Assembly (NCBI RefSeq): GCF_038051945.1
Contig: NZ_CP150302.1
Location: 6,758,001-6,822,000, forward strand
Reading direction: 5' to 3'
Origin: Paenibacillus sp. FSL H3-0469
GTDB lineage: Bacteria > Bacillota > Bacilli > Paenibacillales > Paenibacillaceae
Length of the DNA: 64,000 nucleotides
Under the pieces are notes generated by a model. The model saw nothing but the letters and a program-made list of their open reading frames with translations. It was not told where the DNA came from and searched no databases. Shown piece by piece: positions 53,871 to 62,748 of this stretch. The translations under genes were made by a program, and so were the position numbers. Numbering within the stretch: position 1 is the stretch's first letter; every line of letters begins with the position of its first letter.

Positions 53871-54525
53871 CCGGGAATTTATTGTGAGAAGAATCGCCCA
53901 GGAATTCAAGGACGGCGATGTAGTGAATCTGGGGATCGGGATGCCGACCCTGGCGGTAGACTATATTCCCGATCATGTCCAGATTATGCTGCAGGCGGAG
54001 AACGGAATACTCGGAGTAGGCCCCAAGGCGGCGAAGTCAGAGGAAAACATCGACTGTATCGATTCTGGCGGCAGCTTCGTGACCACGATGGCCGGAGCCT
54101 GCTATTTTGACAGCGCGGTCTCCTTCTCAATCATCCGTGGAGGACATGTAGACATCACCGTGCTGGGTGCGCTTGAGGTTGATGAGCAGGGCAATCTGGC
54201 CAGCTGGATGATTCCGGGGAAAAAGGTCCCGGGTATGGGCGGGGCTATGGATCTGGTCGTCGGAGCCAAGCGGGTCATTATCGCCATGGACCATGTGAGC
54301 AAGGACGGGCAGCCGAAAATAGTCAAAGCCTGTAAGCTGCCCCTGACAGCGGTGCATGTCGTAAACACGATTGTCACTGAAATGGCGGTCATCGAGGTGA
54401 TCCCGGGCCAAGGGCTGATGCTGATGGAAATCGCACCGGGTCTGACGGTAGAAGACGTTCAGCAGGCAACCGGGGCCGAGCTATGGATCTCACCGGACCT
54501 GAAGGCGATTGCTGTCGCTGTCTAA
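53863..54525 (+). CDS. ctfB: 3-oxoacid CoA-transferase subunit B
   Basis: 220 residues. The catalytic Glu lies in QAENGILGVGP near residue 46. Other family marks are VNLGIGMPTLAVDYIP, DSAVSFSIIRGGHVDITVLGALE and GAMDLVVGAKRVI. It is the last gene of the operon; no clear terminator was seen after it, only an AT-rich gap of about 100 bp. Confidence 0.94.
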   Translation: MNNREFIVRRIAQEFKDGDVVNLGIGMPTLAVDYIPDHVQIMLQAENGILGVGPKAAKSEENIDCIDSGGSFVTTMAGACYFDSAVSFSIIRGGHVDITVLGALEVDEQGNLASWMIPGKKVPGMGGAMDLVVGAKRVIIAMDHVSKDGQPKIVKACKLPLTAVHVVNTIVTEMAVIEVIPGQGLMLMEIAPGLTVEDVQQATGAELWISPDLKAIAVAV

Positions 54526-54623
54526 TAAAATAAAATTTAATATGCTTACATTGTGATGATTCTACGAACATATTACGCCGTTATGCTGACTATTAGTACA
54601 GACAACAAGGAGCGTGAAAGTTC

Positions 54624-57600
54624 GTGAGTAATTATCCATTTGTAAAGAAAGTATGGAGCGGGATCTTGGCTATGACGGTTCTGCTTCCCACTCTTACCCC
54701 AGCTCTATCTCCGTTACCGACTGCCTTTGGGGAGGCCGCGGAGACCAGCGGGGTCGTGAAGGTTGAGGATTTTGAACAGGTGAGCTTAGCGGACTTAACC
54801 TTTGACAGTGCCCGCATTCATAGCGGCAGTCTGGCGCTGGAGTCGAATCCGAAATACGTACATAGCGGAGCGAAGTCCCTGCGGATTGATTATGACTTCA
54901 TTGGCATCACTGATAACCCCTCCCAGGTTGCCGTTGGTCCGGCGACTCAGCTGCCGCTCACGAACAGAACCCCTAAAAGAATCGGGATGTGGGTATACGC
55001 CAATCAGGAAGGTCATGGTCTTACCTCCAAGTTCTACGTTTCTTCTACCGGTAAATCCAAAACGTATGAAATCAGGAGTGAAGAGACCGGGATCGACTGG
55101 AGCGGGTGGAAGTATGTTGAGGCGGATATAGGTTCAGACTTGACTATGCCGGGAACGCTGGCTTTCTACTTCCAGATGAAAGAAAGACAAATGAGCAAAA
55201 AGAATAAAGGCTCGATTTGGATTGATGACGTCAGGCTGATCTATGATGAACCGCTGGATGAAGATATGGATGTGCCTGTATTAAGTCCGGCGTCACCTGC
55301 TCCTAATCAAACGTTGAGCGCCCCCGTCTCTGACCTTATTCTGTCAGCGGAGGATGCCAAGTCGGGCATTGATCCGGATTCCATCCGCTTAACGGTGGAT
55401 GGTCAGGCTGCGGCACCGTCAACGTATGCCTATGATCTGAATCTTAAGCAGATCACCTATCACCCGGAGCTCCCGCTGGACGGAGGGTATCATCAGGTGC
55501 TGGCGGAAGTGAAGGATAGGGCCGGCAATCCGGCAGCGGCCGAATATGCTTTTCAGATTGAGCATGGGGCCCGATTCACCTTGGAAGCCCCGGAGGAGGC
55601 TGTCAGTAATGAGACCTACCAGTTGAAGCTGAAGGCGACCGACGTAGGCGAAGCCAAGAGCTTCCAGGCCAGAATCAAGTTCGATCCAGCGACATTGCAG
55701 GCCAATGTGATTACTGCACGTTCCGGCCTCAGCCATGTGCAGACGGTCATCGACAATACAGGCGGCTATGTTGAAGTCAGTGCAGAGGGATTGCAAGGGG
55801 ATCAGGCGGATGCGCTGGCAAGTATTGATTTTGAAGTGAACCGGTCTGCGAAAATGGAACGCGGCGAGACGGCTAAGCAGATGGCCATGGTAGAGGGCAG
55901 TTTCGGATATGGAAGCGGGACGCCAGTTCGTTCCTTCGCCTCTCCGTTAAGTTATAAGATCGGGTTTCCTTACAAGATCAGCATCAAAGGATCAGGCCTG
56001 CATACTCAGAGTATCATCTCGGTTACCTCCCGCGCAGGAGCGCCGGTGGAAGGAGCCGGGATTGATTTTACCGATACCAGCGGTCCTCAGACTTATGTGA
56101 ATGTAACCGCCGATGGGTCCAAAGTATATGCCAAAGCCGATTCAGCATCCGCAGTGTTGCTTGCTGTAGAGAAGAACACGCGGATGTTCGCCACGGCAGG
56201 CAGTGCCTCCGGATTCATCAAGGTGTATTTGCCGGATGGCAGCAAGGCGGGGTACATCTCATCCGCAGATGTGGAGCAGAGTGATCTTGCCGCAGGAATC
56301 GGCTTGACGGATGCCAAGGGAGAGAGCCATACGCCCCTGACGAACCTTGCCATTGGCACTTGGAGCGTGCAGGCTGTCAAGGATGGCGGGACCAGCGAGA
56401 GTATCAGTATGAATGTTGTAGCGCCGTTTGGCGGGGCAGATCCGCAATATGTGCAGACCTTTGTCACCGAAGATATGAAGACGATGCTGAGTGTAGGGTG
56501 GCAGACCGCGCCAACTGTTCAAGAAGCCTACATCCAGTATATGAAAGATAGTGATTGGGTGGACAGTGACCTGGCGAATGCTCCGGCAAAAGCAGCCATG
56601 CAGCGTGCGCTCTCCGAGGTGGAGGTCATTCCTGAGGCTGCAGGCGGACCTATGGGCGAAATCAAGTTTCATCACGCATTAGTCACCGGTCTTGAGCCGG
56701 GAACGGGCTACCGTTACAGAGTCGGCTACGATGGCCATTGGAGCGATTGGTCCAATTACAAGACGGCGGAGGTTGCACCGGACAAGCCTGTTTCCTTTAT
56801 ATTTGTAACCGATTCGCATACCAAAGGGGACAATGGGCTGGAGACCTATCAGCAATTGATCAAGCATGCGTTCACTAATTATCCCGATACCCAGTTCGTT
56901 ATGCATGGCGGTGATATGGTCGATGACGGGGCGGTTTTGAATGAATGGAACCAGTTCTGGCTAGCCTCTTCGGTCTATTCCTCCTCTGTTCCTTCAGCGT
57001 ATGCCATGGGGAATCATGATGTAAAAGGGGGAGGGAAGTATATTTTCGCCAAAGGATTGGGGCTACCAGTGAATGGGCCTGAGATCCAGAAGGAGTATGC
57101 CTATTCGTTCGATTCAGGAGAGGTGCATTTCATGGTGCTGAACTCTGAAGCAGACGAAGTAACGATGGGCAAGCAAGCGGAGTGGCTTCGGCAGGATCTT
57201 CAAGCCAGTAATAAAAAATGGAAGATTGTCATGTTCCACAAACCTGCCTACCATACCGAGGATGGACGCGGCAATCTGATTGAATACACACAGACTTATT
57301 TTGCCCCTATTCTCGAAGAATTGAAGGTCGATCTGGTGCTGGAAGGCCATGACCATGTATATGCTCGGACCTATCCGATGAGCAAAGGCAAGCCACTGCC
57401 AAGCGGAGAGCAAGGAACGGTCTATCTGGACGGCGGGGCGTCCGGCTGGAAGTTCTACGATGGAAGCAAATACGAGTATCTTGATTTCATGTTTGACGAG
57501 GATGTTCCGGTCTACTCTGCCATTCAGGTGAGTCATGATAAGATCGTAATTCAAGCCCGCACTACGCAAAGCACAGAATTAATTGACAACTATACGATTG

Positions 57601-58967
57601 TGAAAAAGGATGAGCGGACCGTGACCTCTGTGGCTGTAGCCCCGGCTGAATTGAAACTGAATGTCGGTGATAAGCACGCGACGGTGCTCACGGCTACCTA
57701 TAGCGATAACTCCACTGCCGATGTCACGAATCAAGCCATATGGACATCTTCTAATGAGCAGGCAGCTACAGTAGACGCGGAGGGTGTCATTCATGCCGTT
57801 GAAGCGGGCGAGGCGACCATCCAGGCGAATTACGGCAACCTGCCGCCAGTGAAGCTATCGGTAACTGTTCAGACAGAAGGTACGCTGCCTAAGCTGCTGA
57901 AGCTGACCGCCGATCCCGGTACACATACCTTGCAGGTGAATGAACAAGCGGCATCCGTGATTACGGCGGTATATGACAATGGAGTAAGTACAGTGGTTAC
58001 AGATCAGGTCCATTGGACGACCTCAGATCCTGTAATCGCCTCGGTATCGGACAAGGGGATCATTACGGGTGTTGCAGCGGGGGATGGAGTAACGATTACA
58101 GCTTCCTTCGGCGGCTTAACCGTTGCGATTCCCATCGTGGTTGAGGGCGGAACGGTACCGGTGGTAAAGCCGACGCCGACACCAACGCCGACACCAACAC
58201 CAACGCCGACACCAACACCAACGCCACAAACGGGAGTAACACCGGCAGCCACGCCAACACCAAAGCCGGCGGTAACACCGACAGCGTCACCAACAGCAAC
58301 GATGACACCGGCACCAACACCGGCAATAACTGCAGGTCCCGCGAAGCCAACCTTAACCAGGCCTGTGCTGAAAGACAGCCTTGATTTAGAAAAGCTTAAG
58401 TCGATCGTTGCAAAAGGCCGGACGGGTGTTATTGTTTCATTCCAGGATGTGCCTTCCACGTTGTGGAGTGCATCGTTCATTGAACGTGCAGCCCGGATGG
58501 GGATGATAACGGGTTACACGGATGGTTCATTCCATCCTGAAGCCAAAGTAACACGCGCTGAGTTTGCTGTAATGCTCACAAAAGCTTTTAGCCTGACCGG
58601 TTCACAAGGGACCGGATTCTCCGATACGCAGGGACATTGGGCTTCTATGGCACTTGCAGCGCTTCAACAGCATGGTGTGATTCAGGGCTACGCCGATGGT
58701 TCCTTCCACCCCAAGCAGGAGATCACCCGTGCAGAAGCGGTGACTATGCTGGCGCGTCTTACGAGCTATGTTCCCGGCACACCGGCGCGATTCTCCGACC
58801 TCCCGGCAAGCTGGGCGACAGAGCCAATTAATGCCTTCGCTAATGCGGGCATTGTCTCAGGGAAAGGCAACGGAGCCTTCAAACCGAAGGATGCTGCTTC
58901 CCGCGCTGAATCCGTAGTGATGATCATCCGGCTCATGGATAAGCTTCTTGAAGCGGGTAAGGAGTAG
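54624..58967 (+). CDS. Large secreted SLH-anchored phosphoesterase
   Basis: 1447 residues, GTG start with AAGGAG ahead. In order: signal peptide (1 to about 36); a jelly-roll-like domain (about 45-210); an Ig-like part (to about 320); a cohesin-like segment (about 325-435, VSNETYQLKLKATDVGEAKS); a fibronectin-type phosphatase N-domain (about 610-715); a calcineurin-like phosphoesterase (about 724-990) with TDSH, HGGDMVDD, GNHDVKGG, HKPAYH and GHDHVYAR; two group-2 Ig domains (about 1000-1175); a Thr-Pro linker (about 1181-1240); and three SLH domains (about 1272-1440, GYTDGSFHP, GYADGSFHP, GKGNGAFKP) that bind pyruvylated wall polymer. Probably a cell-surface phosphatase; substrate unknown. 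Confidence 0.93.
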   Translation: MSNYPFVKKVWSGILAMTVLLPTLTPALSPLPTAFGEAAETSGVVKVEDFEQVSLADLTFDSARIHSGSLALESNPKYVHSGAKSLRIDYDFIGITDNPSQVAVGPATQLPLTNRTPKRIGMWVYANQEGHGLTSKFYVSSTGKSKTYEIRSEETGIDWSGWKYVEADIGSDLTMPGTLAFYFQMKERQMSKKNKGSIWIDDVRLIYDEPLDEDMDVPVLSPASPAPNQTLSAPVSDLILSAEDAKSGIDPDSIRLTVDGQAAAPSTYAYDLNLKQITYHPELPLDGGYHQVLAEVKDRAGNPAAAEYAFQIEHGARFTLEAPEEAVSNETYQLKLKATDVGEAKSFQARIKFDPATLQANVITARSGLSHVQTVIDNTGGYVEVSAEGLQGDQADALASIDFEVNRSAKMERGETAKQMAMVEGSFGYGSGTPVRSFASPLSYKIGFPYKISIKGSGLHTQSIISVTSRAGAPVEGAGIDFTDTSGPQTYVNVTADGSKVYAKADSASAVLLAVEKNTRMFATAGSASGFIKVYLPDGSKAGYISSADVEQSDLAAGIGLTDAKGESHTPLTNLAIGTWSVQAVKDGGTSESISMNVVAPFGGADPQYVQTFVTEDMKTMLSVGWQTAPTVQEAYIQYMKDSDWVDSDLANAPAKAAMQRALSEVEVIPEAAGGPMGEIKFHHALVTGLEPGTGYRYRVGYDGHWSDWSNYKTAEVAPDKPVSFIFVTDSHTKGDNGLETYQQLIKHAFTNYPDTQFVMHGGDMVDDGAVLNEWNQFWLASSVYSSSVPSAYAMGNHDVKGGGKYIFAKGLGLPVNGPEIQKEYAYSFDSGEVHFMVLNSEADEVTMGKQAEWLRQDLQASNKKWKIVMFHKPAYHTEDGRGNLIEYTQTYFAPILEELKVDLVLEGHDHVYARTYPMSKGKPLPSGEQGTVYLDGGASGWKFYDGSKYEYLDFMFDEDVPVYSAIQVSHDKIVIQARTTQSTELIDNYTIVKKDERTVTSVAVAPAELKLNVGDKHATVLTATYSDNSTADVTNQAIWTSSNEQAATVDAEGVIHAVEAGEATIQANYGNLPPVKLSVTVQTEGTLPKLLKLTADPGTHTLQVNEQAASVITAVYDNGVSTVVTDQVHWTTSDPVIASVSDKGIITGVAAGDGVTITASFGGLTVAIPIVVEGGTVPVVKPTPTPTPTPTPTPTPTPTPQTGVTPAATPTPKPAVTPTASPTATMTPAPTPAITAGPAKPTLTRPVLKDSLDLEKLKSIVAKGRTGVIVSFQDVPSTLWSASFIERAARMGMITGYTDGSFHPEAKVTRAEFAVMLTKAFSLTGSQGTGFSDTQGHWASMALAALQQHGVIQGYADGSFHPKQEITRAEAVTMLARLTSYVPGTPARFSDLPASWATEPINAFANAGIVSGKGNGAFKPKDAASRAESVVMIIRLMDKLLEAGKE
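58168..58350 (+). repeat. Thr-Pro linker microsatellite inside the SLH protein gene
   Basis: Runs of ACGCCGACACCA and ACACCAACGCCG encode a TPTPTP linker. Such 6- and 12-bp units can slip and change linker length in frame. Confidence 0.85.
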
Positions 58968-59137
58968 GTTAGTTAGATAAAGCTGATGCTTCTGATCAGT
59001 CGAGGGCAGCCATTTAATCGGGGCTGCTCTTTTTTTACGGATAAAATAAGAACACATGTGCGTTTTATTATACCGAATTCCATTGAATTGGAATATACTC
59101 ACAACAAACAAGTTGTATATAACAGGAGGCGACTAAA

Positions 59138-60067
59138 ATACCCATACCGCATGATGAGGCTTTTAAGAAGCTGCTGGAGACGTTCTTTCAGGAATTTATT
59201 GAGTTGTTTTTTCCTGAGCTTGATGCAATGCTGGACTATAGTAAAACCCGGTTTCTGATGCAGGAATTGCTGGTCGATATTGTTGGTGAGGAAGCGCGGG
59301 AGCTAGATCTGTTGCTGGAAATCCGCTACAAAGGACTGGATGGTTATATTCTGATTCATCTAGAGCCGCAGTCGTATCGGGATAACCGGTTTCATGAACG
59401 GATGTTTATCTATTTCAGCCGTTTGTTTGAGCGCTACCGTAAAGAACATAAGCTGATTATTCCGATTGCCATCTTCACTTCAGATGAGATCAGAGAAGAG
59501 CAGGACACCTTGGAAATGGTTATTCCTGAGCACCAGATTCTACGCTTTCAATTCCTAAAGGTAGAGCTGCGTAAGCAGAACTGGCGAAGATTTATTGATT
59601 CGGACAATGCAGTGGCTGCTGCGTTACTAGCCAAGATGGGGTATACTACAAGAGAAGCGAGAGATGTGCGCCGGGAGTTTCTGCGCATGTTCATGAAGCT
59701 GAAGACACGGCTCGATCAAGGTCGGCTGGCGCTTGTGATGTCAGTGGCAGATTTATATTTCCAGCCGGACCGGGCCCAGGATGAAGAGATTATACAAGAA
59801 TTGATGATACAATACCCGGAGGAGGGTGAAGCGATTATGGAACTCATGCCAGCCTGGAAGCGTTGGGGATACGAAGAAGGTATAGCTGAAGGGATAGAAA
59901 AGGGTATAGAGAAAGGTATAGAACAGGGGATAGAGCAAGGAATAGAACAAGGAATAGAACAAGGCCAGGCGGAGATCATCCGTAAATTACTGCTTCATGG
60001 ATTTACCCCGGAAGAGGTCTCCAAAGCGGTGGAATTACCAGTGGAAAAGATTAAGAAGCTGATGTAA
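59138..60067 (+). CDS. Rpn-family recombination-promoting nuclease, copy 2
   Basis: About 309 residues, near-identical to copy 1 (49845-50762) in protein and much of its DNA, including about 80 bp upstream. The core LDLLLEIRYKG/LIHLEPQS is intact. The GIE segment has six units against five, accounting for the 4-residue difference. AGGAGG (59124-59129) lies 8 nt before ATA 59138 (IPIPHDEAFKKLL), with an in-frame TAA at 59120. So the start triplet is ATA here and ATC in copy 1. The internal AGGAGG-ATG (59820-59839) is kept. It follows the SLH protein gene by 170 bp. Confidence 0.88.
   Translation: MPIPHDEAFKKLLETFFQEFIELFFPELDAMLDYSKTRFLMQELLVDIVGEEARELDLLLEIRYKGLDGYILIHLEPQSYRDNRFHERMFIYFSRLFERYRKEHKLIIPIAIFTSDEIREEQDTLEMVIPEHQILRFQFLKVELRKQNWRRFIDSDNAVAAALLAKMGYTTREARDVRREFLRMFMKLKTRLDQGRLALVMSVADLYFQPDRAQDEEIIQELMIQYPEEGEAIMELMPAWKRWGYEEGIAEGIEKGIEKGIEQGIEQGIEQGIEQGQAEIIRKLLLHGFTPEEVSKAVELPVEKIKKLM
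59820..59839 (+). promoter_or_regulatory. Internal ribosome site and ATG within Rpn copy 2
   Basis: AGGAGG at 59820-59825 and in-frame ATG 59837, at the same codon as in copy 1. It would give a 76-residue C-terminal product. Confidence 0.55.
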
Positions 60068-60097
60068 GCAGGCCTTCTCCAAATAACGCATGTGTAC

Positions 60098-60132
60098 CAA
60101 AGAGACCGTCTACCCTAAGACGGTCTCTTTGG
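60098..60132. terminator. Bidirectional terminator
   Basis: CCAAAGAGACCGTC...GACGGTCTCTTTGG, a perfect 14-bp stem, between Rpn copy 2 and the convergent SDR gene. Confidence 0.88.
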
Positions 60133-60152
60133 CGTGTTCTGATGCAGATCTT

Positions 60153-60914
60153 TTATTCAATATAGCTCTTCGTCGCTTCATACATCTGGGCCGCGTATTC
60201 GTCAATCCGGTCCCGTGACATGCGCAGACGGCTCACAGATGTACCGTATCCGATCTCCTGAAGTCCGTCAGCGAGTCCCTGGAAAATCCCATCCGTGAAC
60301 GCCTCCAGCGGTTCCCCGTGCACATGCAGTCCTGATCCGCCGAGATCTGTATTTACGGCTGGCGGGGCGACCTCGATAACTTCAACGCGGGTCCCGGACA
60401 GCTGGAGCCTTAGACTCATGGTGAAGGAATGAAGGGCTGCCTTCGTTGCTGAATAGATCGGTGCGATGGCGAACGGAGTAAAGGCCAGGCCGGAGGTCAC
60501 ATTCATGATAGTTCCAGCTTCCTGTGCTGCGAAGAAAGGGGCAAACAGCATAGCCAGATGAAGAGGGGCTTCAAGGTTGGTGGTGATTTCCTGATTGAAA
60601 TCAGCCCAATGGTTCCTCACATCCGCTGTCTGTACATTGAAGCGCTGCTGAATCCCGGCATTGTTCACCAGGACATTGACTCCGGGATAGCTTGCAGTTA
60701 CCCAGTCGAACAAAGCGAGACGTTCAGACTCTACCATTAGATCACACGCACGGGTAATCAGGCCGGGGAATTTGTCCTTAGCCGACTGCAGCACCTGCTC
60801 ACGCCGTCCAGTAATAATGACCGTGTTCCCTGCTGAGATGAAACGTTCAGCCATCGCCAGCCCAATGCCGGAGCCTCCGCCTGTAATCAGAATGGTGTTT
60901 CCTGAGAGCTTCAT
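60153..60914 (-). CDS. Short-chain dehydrogenase/reductase (DltE-like)
   Basis: 253 residues, NAD(P)-dependent oxidoreductase. The nucleotide motif TGGGSGIG, NNAG and the catalytic YSATK are intact. The N-terminus (KLSGNTILITGGGSGIGLAM) resembles the DltE subgroup. Substrate is unknown. Its ATG overlaps the stop of the MerR gene by 4 nt, so the two form an operon and the regulator probably controls this enzyme. Confidence 0.92.
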   Translation of the reverse strand: MKLSGNTILITGGGSGIGLAMAERFISAGNTVIITGRREQVLQSAKDKFPGLITRACDLMVESERLALFDWVTASYPGVNVLVNNAGIQQRFNVQTADVRNHWADFNQEITTNLEAPLHLAMLFAPFFAAQEAGTIMNVTSGLAFTPFAIAPIYSATKAALHSFTMSLRLQLSGTRVEVIEVAPPAVNTDLGGSGLHVHGEPLEAFTDGIFQGLADGLQEIGYGTSVSRLRMSRDRIDEYAAQMYEATKSYIE

Positions 60915-61297
60915 GATAAAACCTCATTTCCTTTAGTTTCTAAGTAATTCGTATACCGTTTTATTTTCTTATCAATGCCCTGCAAGGCTTCGGTCATGAG
61001 CGTGATTTGTGCCAGTACAGCCTGTTTGTGTTCTTGAAACATGGCGAGCCGCAGCGCAGTCGTGCGCTCCCCTTCCGCCATCCAGTCCACATATTGCCTG
61101 ATCTGGCTTATGGGCATCTGTGTGTTTTTCAGATAGAGGATAATCTTAAGAAAAGCAAGGTAATCTTCCGTGAAAATCCGCCTACCCGCCTCATCCCGCT
61201 CCACCCGGGGCAGCAATCCCTTCTTCTCATAATAACGTATGGTAGATTCCGGAATCCCGAGCCGGGCTGCCGCTTCGCCAATGGAATAATAATTCAT
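60911..61297 (-). CDS. MerR-family transcriptional regulator
   Basis: About 128 residues. The winged helix is complete (YYSIGEAAARLGIPESTIRYYEKKGLLP, then R..AGRRIF) and is followed by a coiled-coil dimer helix. No Cys pattern for metal binding is present, so a small organic ligand or stress is more likely. ATG 61297 lies 7 nt after GGAGG. Its promoter carries a perfect palindrome in a 19-nt spacer, the classic MerR activation layout. Confidence 0.92.
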   Translation of the reverse strand: MNYYSIGEAAARLGIPESTIRYYEKKGLLPRVERDEAGRRIFTEDYLAFLKIILYLKNTQMPISQIRQYVDWMAEGERTTALRLAMFQEHKQAVLAQITLMTEALQGIDKKIKRYTNYLETKGNEVLS

Positions 61298-61337
61298 CTG
61301 GAGGCCTCCAAGTGATGGTTTAGGTGTCGACATTTAT

Positions 61338-61368
61338 AGAATACGACTTAAACCATGGTTTAAGTCAA
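61338..61368 (-). promoter_or_regulatory. MerR-type promoter with palindrome in a 19-nt spacer
   Basis: On the minus strand TTGACT (61368-61363), 19 nt, then TATTCT (61343-61338). A perfect 22-bp palindrome with half GACTTAAACCA (61345-61366) fills the spacer. MerR proteins untwist such over-long spacers to activate. Confidence 0.88.
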
Positions 61369-61481
61369 CCTAATATTCAAGAGTCTGTCAAAATATTGCT
61401 ATATGTTATTTTTCCATTTTGCTATAGGATGTGATTGCTTTGCAATTAATTAGAAATATCCAAAAACAGGAGGACTACCAA

Positions 61482-62087
61482 ATGACCAAGGCTGATTTCA
61501 CAGCGTACCAATGGATGAATGAGGGGAACATCAGGTTTGAGGAGGACAGTATTATAATAGAAGCGACTGCTAACAGTGATTTCTTCTGCAATAACGGGGC
61601 GGTTGCGGAAGAAGGGCTGACGCCTGAGAGCCTGACCAATGCGCCGTTCTTCTATACTGAAGTAACCGGGGATTTCGTGCTGCGGGTGAAGGTGAGTCAT
61701 GACTTCCGGGACACTTACGATTCTTCTTCCATTATGATTATGCAGGATCTGTCGGTCTGGGCGAAGGCCTGCTTCGAGCTGACGGATTTCGATACCCATG
61801 CGGTGGTCAGCGTAGTTACGAACCAGACCTCGGATGATGCGAATGGCTGTAACATTGACGGCAATGAGGTATGGCTGCAGGCCGCCAGATCCGGGAATGC
61901 CTTTGCATTTCATTATTCGACCGATGGTGTACGGTTTGATATGATGCGCTTCTTTACTCTTCCGGTGGGAGATACAATCAGGGTCGGGTTGTTGGCGCAA
62001 GCCCCTACCGGCAATGGCGGGGACAGAATATACAAGAATTTCTCACTGGAACAGCGGACGGTGAAAAATATAAGAGCCGGCGTATAG
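61482..62087 (+). CDS. DUF1349 domain protein (concanavalin-like fold)
   Basis: 201 residues. The DUF1349 core is clear: SDFFCNNGAV, APFFYTEVTGDFVLRVKVSHDF, SSSIMIMQDLSVWAKACFEL and FHYSTDGVRFDMMRFF, giving a beta-sandwich seen in carbohydrate-related proteins. No signal peptide, so cytoplasmic. Function is unproven. ATG 61482 follows GGAGG; the upstream reading from 61431 is rejected. The terminator hairpin overlaps the stop codon. Confidence 0.85.
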   Translation: MTKADFTAYQWMNEGNIRFEEDSIIIEATANSDFFCNNGAVAEEGLTPESLTNAPFFYTEVTGDFVLRVKVSHDFRDTYDSSSIMIMQDLSVWAKACFELTDFDTHAVVSVVTNQTSDDANGCNIDGNEVWLQAARSGNAFAFHYSTDGVRFDMMRFFTLPVGDTIRVGLLAQAPTGNGGDRIYKNFSLEQRTVKNIRAGV

Positions 62088-62098
62088 CCGGCTTTTTT
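62073..62098 (+). terminator. Terminator overlapping the DUF1349 stop codon
   Basis: AGCCGGC-GTATA-GCCGGCT followed by TTTTT; the loop holds the TAG stop codon. Confidence 0.85.
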
Positions 62099-62133
62099 GA
62101 AAATATAAGAATGTATAGGTTTCACGCTATACA

Positions 62134-62199
62134 TTATCCTTCTATTTCTCGCTGAAACGGTACCGTCTTTTAAAAGGACGGCAAAGCCGTTTCCACTTG
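62134..62199 (-). repeat. Dispersed hairpin element, copy 2
   Basis: Reverse complement of the element at 18029-18095 with only a few changes; the hairpin arms (AAACGG, GCCGTCCTTT, AAAAGACGG, CCGTTT) and the tail CAGCGAGAAATAGAAGGATA are kept. Confidence 0.85.
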
Positions 62200-62342
62200 A
62201 AGATATATTTTGGCTCCTCCGCAAAGTACCTGAGTCATCATCGAAGCCCAAAGAGGCTGTCCCATCGCTCCTTTGGGAATGGTTGGGTGGTACCTCCATT
62301 TTACCATAATGAGCGATTTTTTTAGGATGGACAAATCATTTT

Positions 62343-62515
62343 CCGCTTAAACAGCGGAGCGGGCAGAACGACCCGCGTAAAAGCGAAGCGTTCGCCTTTG
62401 TGTCCGGATTTTCACCGCTAAGGGGAATAAATAAAATCTGGACACAACAGCGATTGTAACAACGTTATGTTTGCGGAGCGTCCATCCCAAGTGCTCACGT
62501 TGATCCCACTCCGCA
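62343..62515. other. Chain of five hairpins in the 62.1-62.8 kb gene gap
   Basis: Consecutive perfect stems: CCGCT/AGCGG (62343-62357), GCGGG/CCCGC (62359-62376), GCGAA/TTCGC (62383-62395), GTGTCC-GATTTT/AAAATC-GGACAC (62400-62445, one mismatch) and TGCGGAG/CTCCGCA (62472-62515). No coding frame of note. It could be a structured RNA or the remnant of a mobile element. Confidence 0.6.
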
Positions 62516-62562
62516 ATAAAAGGCTGTCCCAAGCAGCCTCTTCATGGCTTTTGAGACAGCCC
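62487..62562. repeat. Direct repeat flanking the 51-bp array, left copy
   Basis: CCAAGTGCTCACGTTGATCCC begins a 75-bp segment ending in the GGCTGTCCC...GAGACAGCC hairpin. The right copy at 62749-62822 differs at only a few bases. Confidence 0.85.
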
Positions 62563-62578
62563 CCATTAATTCAAGAGT

Positions 62579-62748
62579 ACTTATACACTACATTTGCTCA
62601 TTTTACTCACTTTTGGTGAATTTAAGTGTACTTATACACTACATTTGCTCATTTTACTCACTTTTGGTGAATTCAAGTGTACTTATACACTACATTTGCT
62701 CGTTTTGCTCACATCTGGTGAATTCAGGTGTATTTATACACTACATTT
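62579..62748. repeat. Second 51-bp tandem repeat array, three units plus a partial
   Basis: TTATACACTACATTT begins at 62581, 62632, 62683 and 62734, an exact 51-bp period. The unit reads on through GCTCATTTTACTCACTTTTG to GGTGAATTCAAGTGTAC. The first two units are almost identical, later ones drift. Its period equals that of the array at 3682, though the sequence differs. Confidence 0.93.

Noticed and set aside
58004..58480. 158-codon minus-strand frame rich in Gly and Val
   Set aside because: Antisense of the Thr-Pro linker in the SLH protein gene.
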